Below are positions 22,480 to 34,136 of a stretch of 64,000 nucleotides of DNA, piece after piece. The DNA lies in NCBI GenBank assembly GCA_003439945.1, contig QVRM01006574.1, positions 1,489,501 to 1,553,500 on the forward strand, read 5' to 3'. The notes under the pieces were generated by a model that had not been told where the DNA came from, searched no databases, and was given only the letters and a program-made list of their open reading frames with translations. The translations under genes were made by a program, and so were the position numbers. The stretch's first letter is position 1. Each line of letters begins with the position of its first letter. This stretch comes from Dermanyssus gallinae. Taxonomy: Eukaryota > Arthropoda > Arachnida > Mesostigmata > Dermanyssidae.

Positions 22480-23990
22480 AAGTCTATTAGGCAGTATCTC
22501 ACACGAGTGTTCTCCTACACTTAAAGGCCGTTAGAGCCATTCCGTCAGGTCGACGAGAGTCGTCTGCGCACAGAGTCGGCAGGGAGGCCTCCAGGCAGGT
22601 TCGACAACACAGGGGTAGCCAGAAGACTCTAGAGCACGGGTCAAGAGACCATGCAGAACATCGTGTCCCGTCCTACGGCCTAAACTCCATATGCAAGTTT
22701 CATACATCATGGTGACCTCACCCCTTCTCGATACAGCTGCACTCATGTTCCTCGACTAGTAAGGTCCGAAGGCGAAGGCTGATGCAGACCCTGACAACAA
22801 GCTCCTCTAAGGGGGTTCCAACAGGAACACTTAATCATTGAGCCAAGCACCAGCACCACTAGATAAAACTGCCCGAAGGCGTGCTTTGTCCACCTCGCCT
22901 TCTGCTGAATCGATAAGACTGGCTAGACGTATATCCCCCGATGTCGCAGTATCACTGGCGTTCTTTCAAAGGCGCTAGACATTGATGCGACCAAGCGAGC
23001 CTGTAACCGAAACAGCGCCTGGAATGCCACGGGCTGAAGGGATTGCTTACAAGGTGCCTCTGGTAGATTTAATTTTAATACCGAAAGGTGATGTAATAAT
23101 AAATAATTTAATTTTAGCAATGAAGACAGATACTTCAGCATGTAGGCGTTTAACTGTATTAGAAGACTGGTATGTCACATTAAGTTAATCCTACGTAGCA
23201 GGTGGTTTACCTGTGCGTTTAAAAAGACAGAACCTGAAAAGCCTCTATGTGAACCAAAAATGCTCAAGTGACTTGAAGACGATCTTAACTTTTCCAGCCA
23301 ACCAGATTTCTAAACTGTCTGCCTGTCATCAACAAATGTTGTGTCTACTAGGGCGAAGCGGTCTCTTAACATTTGTCCTGATATTGTTAGGACAAAGGTC
23401 GATTATCAGTCTGACTGTGGGGTCGGATAATGATAATCCCGACAAAAAGAGTTAGCATTTTTATGCTTTGACGCAATGCACACTCTTTGTTGCAAAATCC
23501 AGCATCTTCTTAGTACCACGAGCTACCGTTACATGATTACCAGCTAACACGGCATCATCTTACTACCACAGATGAAGCGGACACTTAAGAGAGTCTATCA
23601 ACTTATTGATGAGAAGACAAAATAATTGGGGACTTAATGGGTCGCCCTGCTGCAGCATGACTGTAAACGCATAACGTGGTCCATAGAGAACAGTTAAATT
23701 GGATGACCGCTTTCTGTATATCTGCATAATGTAATAGTATGGGTCAGGCACATGTAAAATAACAGTCCCTAGAAGATGATCTCCTCGAGCGCTGTTAAAA
23801 GCATTTTGAAAATCTAGTTTCACCATGACGATGCCTTACGACCTGGAAAGGCATCGGTCAGAGCTTCCACATTTCATCCATTGCCCAAGAAAGTGCATCT
23901 TAAACAGACCTTATTATGATAAAGTTAAGATCGGCAGCAGAGCTGGAAAAACCTCCCTCTGCGCGGTACATATTGTCTCTTGAAGCACAA
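22480..23990 (-). pseudogene. RLE-LINE ORF2 relic (RT plus endonuclease)
   Basis: On the minus strand, 23826-23563 reads MVKLDFQNAFNSARGDH… (RT motif A) and then LQQGDPLSPQLFCLLI (motif B). It is followed by stop-interrupted DDAVLAGNHVTVA (the YLDD region, near 23550-23520). About 375 codons further on, GHDVLHGLLTRALESSGYPCVVEPA (22690-22610 region) leads, with a frameshift, into SRRPDGMALTAFKCRRTLV, which retains the RPD of the endonuclease; the Trp before the second Asp is now a stop. The RT-to-endonuclease spacing equals that of the full-length element, so this is a single old copy. The upstream limit is uncertain. Confidence 0.8.
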
Positions 23991-24825
23991 TGGCTATTCG
24001 CAGGAGCGCTTCACCAGGGGAATCAGTCCACCTCTAATCCGCCGGTGCGTCATGAGCAAACATGTCTCAGCAAGCCCCTAGATTAAAAATTTTTGACATA
24101 TTGGGCACTTGGTTTTATAGCTGGTTGTACAAACAGTCAAGGAAACACCGTTACCTCGCGATGAGAAATTATTGTCTGACATGAGTTTCTGAGTTTTTTT
24201 TAGCCAGCCTTGGCATAGCTAACATCTCCAAGAGCAGTTCTAGCCGTTTGGGTAGGCTAGATGCCTGACTTGGGAGCAAGTCGATAACGTCAAACGCGTT
24301 AGCAGGCCTAAATTTCTACATACTTGATTGCTTCGCAGCTTAGCACTATGCTGGTCGATGTACCAGTCGCGTCTTCTCAGGTTCAATTTTCTCTGGGCTT
24401 TCTGACTCCAGCTGGACGTTATTTATTAGGATTGCAAACCATAGAGAGGCCGCCTTTTCGGTCATTGGGAATTGTCGTGAAAGTAAACTAAGCGTTTTGT
24501 AGTGATCAGCGCTCTTATTTCGCATGAAGAAGTAATGCCGTCGGTAGTCAGGTGGTCTCGTACATAGACAGAGGCCACATTTTCTTCGTAAAATCTACAA
24601 AACTGATATTGAGCGTTGCCGTGTCGGTTACCTGTTCCTTGATGTATTTCGTCTTAATGTTGTCAATCTATTATTTTTTCAACTTTCGTGACAGGCTTTG
24701 CATCATTAGTTAGCACCACTGGGTAACCACTAGTGGGTTACCCATAGCGTATCCTGCCTCCTTCTGATTGGCAAATTCCTGCACCTCTAAGGTAAAAGCC
24801 TCAGCCTCTTCCTTTAATGTCTTAT
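23991..24825. other. Stretch without recognisable gene, possibly eroded 5' part of an RLE-LINE
   Basis: Lies where the N-terminal part of the minus-strand ORF2 relic would be expected, but no zinc finger or RT motif was recovered. A near-palindrome (GGGTAACCACTAGTGGGTTACCC) lies at about 24722-24744. Confidence 0.4.
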
Positions 24826-25083
24826 CTATTTATCTAAAGTATTGAGTGCTGCAAGCTCGTTGGCCTGCGTTAGGAGAATCGCCTGCTCCTCTCTTTCCTT
24901 TTTGGATTCATTCAATTCCCATACAGGCCTATCAAGGTGACTAATAGCTGCCTGGGTGATTTCGTGCTCGTCTTTCAGAGCCTTGAGTAGTTCTATGAAT
25001 GTCCCTAGGTCTCCTAGAGCTTTATTTTCCTTGACTGTAGTAGATTTCTCCTTTTTGGGCGACTTCCTCGCAGCCTTGGTCAT
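24826..25083 (-). CDS. Hypothetical coiled-coil ORF, possibly gag remnant
   Basis: 85 codons. The N-terminus is basic (TKAARKSPKKEKSTTVKENK) and is followed by a charged helical stretch (about residues 28-75) with heptad-like Leu/Ile spacing. This resembles the N-terminal region of LINE gag proteins, but no RRM or zinc knuckle is present and no family is recognised. It is in the same orientation as, and upstream of, the RLE-LINE relic at 22.5-24.0 kb, which is suggestive but not decisive. It could equally be a chance frame. Confidence 0.3.
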   Translation of the reverse strand: MTKAARKSPKKEKSTTVKENKALGDLGTFIELLKALKDEHEITQAAISHLDRPVWELNESKKEREEQAILLTQANELAALNTLDK

Positions 25084-25815
25084 GCGGGTCGTGTGGCTCC
25101 GGCCATCCTCCTTCGGGATTTATGGCGAGGATTTTCTTGTTTTCCTCTTCGACCAGCCGGTTTTGAGATACATGAGTTTTTCAAATTCCACCCAGTTGGC
25201 TAGAGCAGTCAGATTACTTCAGCTGTATTTTGCAGCCTATGCGAATGCTGCTTAAGAATGGCGGGCCCCTTCTCTACACCTCGTAAGAGCCTCCGGCCAA
25301 GATAGTCGCGCTATATAGGGCTCCACGTGGCCTCCAAACGCCTCTCTACGCGGTTCGGGAAGCACTATAGCGCACCACAGAAGAAGACAACTGACCTTTG
25401 TATATATATATATATATATGTGTGTAATAATACATGTCGCTACTAGTCCCCTACGAGGACGGCGTTTGAGGACAACACTATAAACAGAACAAGATAAAAT
25501 ACATAGGAATATGCACCACGATAAGAAGTACGACCTGGGGAGCAACTGGATCTAAGAGTAGACATCCAACGACGTTTGCAGATCACGGGCCTCATTACGT
25601 TTTGAGCAGTATGGAATGATTACACGATCAGCAGTGTTGCAGATGCTAGAGGTGCTTAGGCTTGTGCGACAGATACTACGCCGCAGTATGTCCAGCAGTT
25701 TCGTCGATAGCCGAACTAGCAAAACGGCAGAAGATGCAGTGATGCGAATAAAACAGTAGTTGTGCATTACGTATGCGTATATAATTTACCCAACGAGAGT
25801 GTTAATAAATAATGG

Positions 25816-25818
<3 letters not shown>
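25084..25818. other. Stretch without recognisable gene; (TA)n at 25398-25419
   Basis: No gene or element was recognised. One short TA run is present. Confidence 0.5.
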
Positions 25819-25860
<42 letters not shown>

Positions 25861-25875
25861 GGGAAAGAGAGAGAT

Positions 25876-25921
<46 letters not shown>
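25819..25921. repeat. Compound (TA)n-(GA)n microsatellite
   Basis: A TA run to 25849 is followed by a GA run to 25921 with short interruptions (GGGAAA, TGAA). Both strands give open Tyr/Ile and Ser/Leu frames, which are artefacts. Confidence 0.95.
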
Positions 25922-25923
<2 letters not shown>

Positions 25924-26087
25924 GCAAGTTGCTAAAAGTGGGGACATGCAAGCTGCAGCAAAACCTGGCCCGACGGCTACAAATTGCAAAAGCAGAAATG
26001 GCTCCATCCTGAAATGTTGGCCCAACGGAAAGAGCTGCAGTATGTATATATATATACATATATACATATATATGGCAAAGCAGTATG

Positions 26088-26820
26088 CCTAGAACTCGAC
26101 GCAAATCTGGTTAGCGCTTATCGGTGTCAATATGGTCACCCTGAAGACAAATTAGGACATTGCGGCCTATCATGTATCAGATCCGCGCAGGACGACGCCA
26201 TAGACATGCCGCTACTAATGAGAGCTTCAGCAAAGCCCTTAGGTCATGCGGTTTCAGGTACACCCTAAGACCGGCTTCTGTGCGGAGGACGGTAGGCACT
26301 CCGACGGGATAACGTTCACACGCTTGCATGTATGGAACGCAACCGTCACCAGATCTCTAGCGCCTTCCAGGGTACCTAGCGGCGCTTCCGAAGCTAGTAA
26401 CCGCGTGTTTGACATGTGTTGCCACATGTTGAAGCTGGTTGCAACAGTGGCTCTACTTGCTTGCTTGCCCGGGTCATCGACTTGCTACAATCTCGCCGTT
26501 GGGATCGTGATAGGAGAGTGATTCGCCCGGGGCAGGCGTCATGGAAACAACACCCAAGTGGCCACATCATAGAAAGGCGACTCAACGTAGACAATCAGCA
26601 ACTGAATCAAAGTAAGCTGAGTGTGCGACGGCGTACGTGCTGCAGTGTAGCAGACCTCGCGTACTACCGAAGAAGAGTGCTGGGAAGAATTCGCTCGCCG
26701 CAAATCTTTCATTGCGCCTACAAGCGTTAAACGTTCGCCAGTGTATGCCGACATTAAAGCGGCAAAAAGTAAATTCTCATACTTCTGTGCCATTAAAGTA
26801 CCTACGCGAACAACGTTGAT
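26088..26820 (+). pseudogene. RLE-LINE ORF2 C-terminal relic
   Basis: Starts with the element-type Cys/His motif YRCQYGHPEDKLGHCGLSC near 26129-26185, in which the second Cys is now Tyr. It continues, frame-shifted, as ESFSKALRSCGFRYTLRPA near 26221, and then as EDGRHSDGITFTRLHVWNATVTRSLAPS near 26285-26370. RPD has become HSD and the second Asp has become Asn, so both catalytic positions are lost. The later part (VYADIKAAKSKFSYFC near 26740) fits the region before the C-terminal signature. This is an old copy close to the 18.3 kb subfamily (WDATVTDSLA versus WNATVTRSLA). Confidence 0.75.
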
Positions 26821-27496
26821 GATGATGATGGTAAGTATGATAGCACACTCAAGCCCCTCTTGGCGCCCTACACCTTCCAATAATTTAATAAACTTTTCTT
26901 GTTTGCCTGTTACGCTATTTAATTAGTCTGGTGAGGATGGTCATAATTTTTTAAAGGTTAATATCTCTTTTGGCCTAACATTGTCTTACTGGGATTTGTT
27001 CCATCGTACTATTCCCTAGTTCAGTAGCACTGTCTAACTCTATCGCAATTGAAGAATAAAACAAATACAAAGAGCAAGAAAAAGAGTTATAATCAGTGCC
27101 ACAACCAATGCAAAATATGGTCTATTTGGCATCTTCCTTTGACGGAAATTACGGTTATGAAGTACATGTCAGGAAGGCCAACAGAGGTCTGACGTGACGG
27201 CCGTGTGGAAGGCCGAATTATTGTCATCTTTTCTTCTCCGTTGAAGAGGTTCTATTGTGGCCTTGCCTGCACTTCACGGTATTGTCCACGCCGGTGTTTT
27301 GCCCTGCGAGAAAATTCGCGCGAACTAACGATATGATGACGTCGGATCAATGACTGCACGACTACTTCACAATAGCCAAGTGGTTTTATTTCTGCGCAGC
27401 TATGTATGGGTGTGCACGCTCGAGAGAAAAAAAGCGTTGCCTTTACATATTGCCTTAATGATAGTGGATTCTGGTACTTTACATACATATCCTTAT

Positions 27497-27542
<46 letters not shown>

Positions 27543-28540
27543 AGGTTGTGAGAGCTCTACGTAGAGAAAAGGCCACCTCGTAAGCAATGCGCATCATACG
27601 GTAGCAAACGCTTTCACCGTGGGTGGCCTTTTGACTGCCTACCGATTTCGGTTGGCCTTTTCTGTTGGCTGTCTACCGCCTCGCTCACGTTCTTTCAACG
27701 TCAACGCCTGCTAATGTTGCCCTAAGGCGAGCGCCCCAAGCCCGGCCGGTACGAAGAGCTTGGCTCTATTCTCTCAACGACATTCCTCACTACCTACATA
27801 TACTGTTGCCGGGAGACCTCAATGTCAAATGATGTTGATGCCCATCCAGTGTCTTCTGGCGCGCCATTATAAGCCAGAAAAATAGAAGAAGCTGCTATAT
27901 GCATTTTGCAACGTGTGCTGCTTCTGGCAGTGGGAGTAGTAAGCAGAATCGGCAAGAGAAAAACGCTCTCCGTCGCCGTCGCCGCCTTGCAAGCAAATAG
28001 AAGACTCTTTGAGGACGAATAGTAACAGTTTCGAAACTACAAAAAAAAACGGCTCGTCTATGCGGCAGCTATGCCGCCTGACGGTCGACTTGAGCATTTT
28101 TCTATTGGACTGTTGCAGCTTATTGTCGGCACAAGCTTCCTAAAGGTTTATGATTACCATAACCGACAGAAATGCAGTCGGTCAACCTCGACAAAACGTC
28201 GACGAGGTACCTTTACCCCTTGCCGCGCAACGTATTGCAAGGTCGCAGAAGTCGGGCTGCTGACACGCAACGTCCTGCATGACGCAGTGTAGTAATGCCG
28301 GAAAGATCGGTCTGATCTAAGTGACCGGTAAAGCAGAACGAGATCGTTGCAAGCAGATTACCAAGGTTTTTGGCAGGGCAAGTTACGTTCTTGAAGCAGG
28401 AACAACTGGGCGGGCCAGTAGTGACAACAACGTGACAAGCACGACAACAATACCACCACGTACGCCAGTAACCATGAGTGAAGACAGCTAACGACCGCTG
28501 TAAACACAACACCAATTTAGACACCACGAAGTAGCGGAAG
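26821..28540. other. Stretch without recognisable gene; (TA)n at 27499-27539
   Basis: One 41-bp TA run. Next to it is a GAGCTCTACGTAGAG palindrome-like sequence at 27551-27565. The short open frames, for example 28071-28292 (+), have no recognisable motif. Confidence 0.5.
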
Positions 28541-28554
28541 TAATAATAATAATA

Positions 28555-28608
<54 letters not shown>
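28541..28608. repeat. (AAT)n microsatellite
   Basis: About 68 bp of AAT units with one break. A shorter (AAT)n lies at 28717-28734. No LINE 3' end was recognised on either side, so an element tail is possible but not shown. Confidence 0.9.
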
Positions 28609-28928
28609 TATTAGAGCGGTATGTTACACACGAATTGTATTGTTAATATTACTAACAAGCATGTAGTCGTAATAATGGCGAGAATAATACAGACCACAGA
28701 AACATTCTCACATAGCAATAATAATAATAATAATATCGTTGTTTTTTTATGAGGTGGGATCAATGTCTTGTCGATGAAGATGCAGACACTCACTATCGGT
28801 AAAGGATGGGGCTTGTCTTAAGCACTACGCATTCAGCTGAATTCGAACAAACGAAACATTGTCGTTAACAAACAAGAATGCGGCTGAAAACGCCAAAATG
28901 TTTTTCGTTCACTAGTTATAGTTGCGCT
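28609..28928. other. Stretch without recognisable gene
   Basis: Short AT-rich spacer between the AAT tract and the 27-bp minisatellite. Nothing was recognised. Confidence 0.5.
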
Positions 28929-29113
28929 TAACACTAGTAACTGTTAAACACTAATTAACACTAGTAACTGTTAAACACTAATTAACTCTAGTAACAGTTA
29001 AACACTAATTAACTCTATTAACTATTAAACACGAATTAACTCTAATAACTATTAAACACTAATTAGCTCTATTAACTATTAAACACTAATTAATACGATG
29101 AACTATTAAACAC
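28929..29113. repeat. 27-bp minisatellite, about 7 copies
   Basis: Units follow the pattern ACT-TTAAACACTAATTA plus AC/CT-CTA-TA and diverge progressively from left to right. Each unit contains TTAA and AATTAA. It is non-coding. Confidence 0.9.
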
Positions 29114-29429
29114 AGTTGCCATTTTCGTGGCAACAACAAGAATCAGCCACAAGCCTCTAACGGTCGCCCACGCGTCTGTCGCCATGGTAGTTCAGCTTCA
29201 TCAGCGTAATAATAGCGACACACTCGACGGTGTTCCGTATGAGCGAGCACTGGGGTTACCCTGCTAAGGCGAACATCGAACAGCTATGACTGAGCAATAA
29301 ATGAATGAATTTCGACGGCCAGGTGAAAGTGAGCCCGCTGGCTTGAGCAAGTGCGATTGTGACTGTTGCTGCTGCAGCATAAATAAGCGGAAGTCTGTTT
29401 GACTTACTAGCTAGCCGACTGCATGCGAA
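29114..29429. other. Stretch without recognisable gene
   Basis: Mixed-composition sequence between the minisatellite and the dispersed repeat. Nothing was recognised. Confidence 0.5.
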
Positions 29430-29752
29430 GAACGCATGGCCAACAATTGCAATTTTAATACAACCCGGCGCCGACGCCGCACGTCACAATTACCACTGAA
29501 CGTAGGAAAAATGCCTAAGAAAAACATTTTTACGCTGGGTAAGTACATCTCAGCGTCCGCGCCCTACATGTAATTGTCCTCGGCACCTCGGGCCTGGAAA
29601 CCATTCAGGTCGAGCGTCGTCACAGGAGGTGAAGGTGGGCTCTGCGCATGCTAAAATGAGAAACAAATATAACAATACCGACATTAAAAACAGCTCGTCT
29701 TCACGACCGGCAACACGATAAACCTAAGTACGACTCAACAGCCACAAGCTTA
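29430..29752. repeat. Unclassified interspersed repeat, long copy
   Basis: Its first ~105 bp (to about 29535) and last ~65 bp (from about 29687) align with the two halves of 30812-30958. The middle ~150 bp is absent from the other copy. The shared blocks include CCAACAATTGCAATTTTAAT at the start and CAACAGCCACAAGCT at the end. A (CA)n run follows at 29752-29776. No coding frame is seen; the element may be a non-autonomous repeat. Confidence 0.75.
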
Positions 29753-30811
29753 CACACACACACACACACCCACACCCACGTGCAAACGTTGCCAGATTAG
29801 CCAGCCATCGCTCCAACGAGGAGAAGAAGAAAAGTGCTTGTGAGTAGAACATCTCCGCGCATGTACGAACTGACAGCAAGAAAGATGAGGAAACGGGGTT
29901 TATTCGTGCGGTATTGCCGAGCCGAAGTGCCAGGTTTTCTCATCCTACCTTCTGCGTCGTGAATCTCAGACGTAGATTTGTCTATCTAACTGTCAGACTG
30001 AGCACGAGGATCACAGTACCGTAAGTGTATACCGCAAGCCAAGACGTGCTTTGAGATAAATGATGATAATGACGATGATGATGATGATAATGATGATGAT
30101 GGCGATGGTGATGATGGTGATGATGATAATGGTTATGATGATTCAACTTGAGACGTGTTCTAGACTCGAGGACGATCTGTCGGGCACGATTGCAGGTAGG
30201 TGAAGTCGACAGCCCAACGTTAGTAGCCGCACTCGTCCCGAGCCTCATAGCCACTCCACGAGCCGGTGGTCGTAGAAGACGACTGTTGAAGTCTACCTTG
30301 TTACGGAACCTCCACGCTGAACGACACGACTCGTCTGTATTGCTCTGAGTAAGTAACTCAAGGCTTAAACCTCTTATTAGGCTCTACGCGCCGACGAGTG
30401 GCAATTCAAGCGGCTCCAGTCAAGTGGCGTGCATGCCCGTTAGAGACGTGTCAATGCTGCCGTTCATCTAAAAGGTGTGCGCCTAGGTATATACGTGGGT
30501 CTGTGTACGTGTGGTTGTGCGTCCTTGCGGGCAATGCTTCGAGACAATATGTGTACTTTGAACTAGAATGCTTGATTTCGGATGTCGTAGAATAGAAATA
30601 TACCTGTATAGCCAACCAATAATGAATCGTTGCTATCCCGTCTATATGCAGTCTGAAATAACGTCAGTATCTTGCGTAAATACGCCGGTACCACAATAGG
30701 CTAACTATAACATAAATAATCACTATTATGAATATACTTTTCAGCGTTTTCTATTTTGCACGCAGCATTTTTTAGGAACAATTGCCGTTCAAATTCGTTC
30801 AAGTGCACGAA
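29753..30811. other. Stretch without recognisable gene; (GAT)n at 30058-30142
   Basis: Holds a (CA)n run and an imperfect GAT/ATG trinucleotide tract that gives poly-His frames. Nothing else was recognised. Confidence 0.5.
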
Positions 30812-30958
30812 GGACGCATAGCCAACGATTGCAATTTTAATACGACCCGGCACCGACACCGTACGCTACAATTATCACTAAACAAAAATGTCTAAAAAAA
30901 CGGCTCCTCTTTACGGAACATGATAAGCTTAAGTACGACACAACAGCCACAAGCTCTG
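30812..30958. repeat. Unclassified interspersed repeat, short copy
   Basis: Same orientation as 29430-29752. It lacks the internal ~150 bp, so one copy carries a deletion or the other an insertion. Sequence identity is high in the first 60 bp. Confidence 0.75.
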
Positions 30959-31854
30959 TTTTAGATGCTTTACAAATTTCTAAGTTATTTTTTAAAGCCA
31001 TTTCACCCACATTGTTATTCAATAATTTGGAATCGATTGCACATTATACGTGTTTGGTCAGAGCAATGTTTCTCCCAACCTTAACCTCTGTTTTAGTAGT
31101 TTTTGCTCACATGCATACACGCGTTTTGGGACAGTGATTAAGTTGAAGTGCGGCAAATTTCGCTTCCGTATGAACTTGCGGCTACATGTAAAAGGATTTC
31201 AGAGTTTACTTTCGTGTTCAGGCATGTTGTGCAAGATAGCTGTGTATGGACTACTTTGATTTTGCATCACGTAGCTTTCTAGTCTAAGTTTTACAGTAAA
31301 AGACGTTCTACAGAATTCTGCAGTTATTTTCATGCTTTACTCGTTCCAAATCTCCGTATAGCCTTCCCGCTGATTATCGACAAGATTGAGCAGTTAAGCC
31401 TGACATACGGCGATAGTGGCGACGTTTGTAGCGCATATGTCACTCGCCTAGGTGGCGGCAGCCTATTCGAGGAGACTAAAGTGCAAAATGAAATCACCCA
31501 TCTACGTGGTTGGCTCGCTTGGAAAAGCATTGACTGGACGACGTGCAGCAGTTTGCACGACAATGTTCCTCCCCAAAGGAGACCCCGAAGAAGCGTCGTG
31601 AAGTCCTAATATGCGAGAGCCGTCATTCTCGATCTTGATAGCTGATTACGCGGCGCGTTCTGTGCGTGTCGTTCTTCAACGTCAGCCAAACCAATACATG
31701 CGCGAAAAAGCCAACACATAGTAAGCCGTAGTCAAAGCCTAGCGGTTTGCACCTTAGTACATACGACTACACAGTTTTATTTGGATACGCTACCAAGCTG
31801 GATCGGGGCCGCTGTTGCCGTTTCTATATATTTATATTAAAGATTAGGCTTTTG
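30959..31854. other. Stretch without recognisable gene
   Basis: Short open frames only. No repeat or protein motif was recognised. Confidence 0.5.
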
Positions 31855-31992
31855 GCGGAAAGGCGGAAAACCGGGATAGACCGGGAAAGACCGGGTAAAC
31901 CGAGAAAGACCGGGTAAACCGGGAAAGACCGGGTAAGAAAGACGGGTAAACCGGGAAAGACAGGGTAAAACCGGGAAAGAACGGGTAAAAAA
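31855..31992. repeat. Short-unit minisatellite (ACCGGGAAAG / ACCGGGTAAA)
   Basis: Alternating 9-10-bp units, ACCGGGAAAG and ACCGGGTAAA, give an approximately 18-19-bp repeat over about 140 bp with some degeneracy. It is strongly purine-biased and non-coding. Confidence 0.9.
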
Positions 31993-32379
31993 CTACGGCT
32001 GCAGTTTCTTGACTAGGCGACTTACCTATGAGCAGCCCTTAACTAAATTAAAATGAAACACTCCCAATTATAGGGTAATGCCTAGTTACAATTGCACCAT
32101 ACTAAGCTCTGAAATATTTGAACGTTCTAAGTAGATTAACACCTTGCATTTCCAAACGTATATCAGCAACACTTACCCTAGACATCTGCAAAGAGAGAAC
32201 GCTAAATGGAAGCCCTAGCAGTTAACGAGTATAGAGGCATTAGCCTCCTACCTAACAACTAGCGAGACAAGAAACGTGAAGTTTGCAATGAACAACTATA
32301 ACGTAGTGAGCACCCGAGTTTGTGCTCTGATAGATGGAAAAAACTCTTGCTAAAGATAGCGCATCACACTTTGTCGAAT
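31993..32379. other. Stretch without recognisable gene
   Basis: AT-rich DNA leading into the SINE cluster. Nothing was recognised. Confidence 0.5.
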
Positions 32380-32520
32380 GACCTATACTTTTTGGGCTGA
32401 ACCTCAGCCAAGATTAAGTGTCCACGGGACTGCTTTTCGCAATGCTTCATAGACGGACCCCCGTAAATACAAAATGTGCAACGGTGGGGCTCGAACCCTC
32501 GCACCTATGTGTCTTCTCCG
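32380..32520 (-). mobile_element. tRNA-derived SINE, family B, partial copy
   Basis: Matches the tail and B-box part of the adjacent copy at 32525-32706 and of 38829-39056: CCACGGGACTGCTTTTCGCA, then GGACCCC.TAAATACAAA.TGTGCAACGGTGGGGCTCGAACCC. It ends before the tRNA-like head. It is directly followed by the second copy in the same orientation. Confidence 0.8.
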
Positions 32521-32524
32521 GTCG

Positions 32525-32706
32525 GTTGGGGCTGACTTCTAGCCAAGATTTAACGTCCACGGGACTGCTTTTCGCATTGCTTTATAGACGGACCCCCATA
32601 AATACAAATGTGCAACGGTGGGGCTTAAACCCGCGCATCACGCATGTGCCTCCACTGGTTGCGAGGCGCAGGCGAATGCACCCTCCACGCCACCGGGCTC
32701 GACGAT
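32525..32706 (-). mobile_element. tRNA-derived SINE, family B
   Basis: Read on the minus strand it starts near 32700 with a tRNA-like head (A-box-like TGGCGTGGAGGG, B-box-like GGGTTTAAGCCCC). The body CACATTTGTATTTATGGGGG follows, then a stretch shared with the other copies. Probably a non-autonomous retroelement. Confidence 0.8.
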
Positions 32707-32710
32707 ACTG

Positions 32711-33719
32711 AACACTACCACGTACTGTTCCGGTTCACCGGCGAGCGGCTGAACATCCATTGAGTGTGCGAAGTTGTTCTGTTATCTGTGAAAGCCCGTC
32801 GAAGCATGCAGGCTTCACAGGCCACCTTCACGCTCCTTTTGCATGACAGGAGGTAAACAAAATAATGATAATAATGATGATGATAATGGACGACTGTCTC
32901 AGCGTTCTGTCAGCTGGTGATTTATTTTGCCATGCGGCCACAAATGCCGCACGTCCGTAGCATGCTCAGCCGAAATCACACTTAGAGGCGATGTGATTTG
33001 AATTTACCGCACCTAGCCACGGTCAGGCTGTTTCTTCTAGGCGTTCCAGCTGTCGATGTACTTTTCTGTCCTAGCAGCATTGCTTTTCGCGTGGCTGGCG
33101 CGGAATTCACTAAGTCATGCCTATTCAGCTATGCTGCTTCAAAAAAGCTTCAACACCTAGCCACCTCACCTACAACTCGAACCCAACGACACATCTATCG
33201 CTCTCCTCGGCGTGCCGTATGGCAGACTGAGGTAAGGCAATTTTCAATCGAGCTCGAGTTGGTGGCTTTGTATGCAGTGTGCCATCGATTTCCCTCAAAT
33301 CCGTGTGCTGCATGTCGTGTCTAAGACAATTGCAACCATGTGTGTCTGTTGTTTTCTGTGCAGTCAAGACACGACGTTGGCAACTAACGCCGAACGAATA
33401 TTAACCGATACGATCGCAAATCCTGGCCGAGGTCGGTTTCGCGCTGCTACGTCGATCTATAACCAATCTGTGGTGATTCGGCAACGCTGCTAAAGCAAAG
33501 TTGTACCGCGTTCTAGAATAAATTCCTAGCTTTTGCTGCTCTAATAACATCTAACAGCTAACGCGTCACTTTCACGCTGCTTAACTACCCTTGTGACCGG
33601 CGAGCAGCACCCGCAGAAGCACTGCCTGTGCCTATGCAAAAAAAAGTAAAACCCAAACATTTTAGGTAATAAATACATGTTGGCAATAGTTTTGGGACTT
33701 GTTTTATCACTTTCCGAAG
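32711..33719. other. Stretch without recognisable gene
   Basis: Open frames of 60-108 codons, for example 32998-33324 (+), lack motifs. An imperfect ATG/AAT trinucleotide tract lies near 32861-32886. Confidence 0.5.
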
Positions 33720-33930
33720 TTAGTCTCTGAGCATTGCGTTGAACACGTTACGGAAGTCGAAAATCACCATTAGGTGCGCTGGCCTCATTTTGGCTACTAC
33801 GATTTTCATATACAATGCCAAGGTTATCTTTGCATCCAGTCGACTTAAGGTTAGCCTGCGTGCCACAGGCCACATTGAGCCAATTTTTTTTTTCTGCAAC
33901 CAGTGACATTTAAAAGACTTTGAAAATGCA
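33720..33930 (-). pseudogene. RLE-LINE RT fragment (motif A region)
   Basis: On the minus strand the frame reads RRLTLSRLDAKITLA…PAHLMVIFDFRNVFNAMLRD. This aligns with LALRRMASKIAMA…RVLVKLDFRNAFNTLRRD in the full-length element's RT, including the motif A Asp. It ends at 33720 shortly after motif A. Directly upstream in its own orientation lies the SINE at 33937, which probably interrupts or bounds it. Confidence 0.65.
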
Positions 33931-33936
33931 TGAGTT

Positions 33937-34136
33937 GCAAGATGGCTTAGTGGCAAAGCCTTTGCTTTGCATTCGGGAGGACTGAGTTCGAGACCTAGAC
34001 CGGCTACTTTTAAATTGGTTTGCATGGTTTCCAATTTAGACAAGGTAAATGCCCCGAGGTGGATTAAAATTAGCCATGACATGAAAAAACCGTACACGGG
34101 CAATAGCCTTACGGAAAATCTAACAAAAAAACGTGC
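33937..34136 (+). mobile_element. tRNA-derived SINE, family A, copy 1
   Basis: The tRNA-like head has A box TGGCTTAGTGGC (33943-33954) and B box GAGTTCGAGACC (33984-33995). The body contains AAATTGGTTTGCATGGTT and GCCATGACATGAAAAAACCG and ends in an A-rich tail. It is nearly identical in layout to 61915-62113 and, inverted, to 47066-47213. It should be transcribed by RNA polymerase III if active. Confidence 0.9.

Noticed and set aside
33937..34010. Intact tRNA gene
   Set aside because: A and B boxes are present, but the acceptor and anticodon stems do not close properly and the body repeats elsewhere as a SINE. The same applies to 61915 and 46718.
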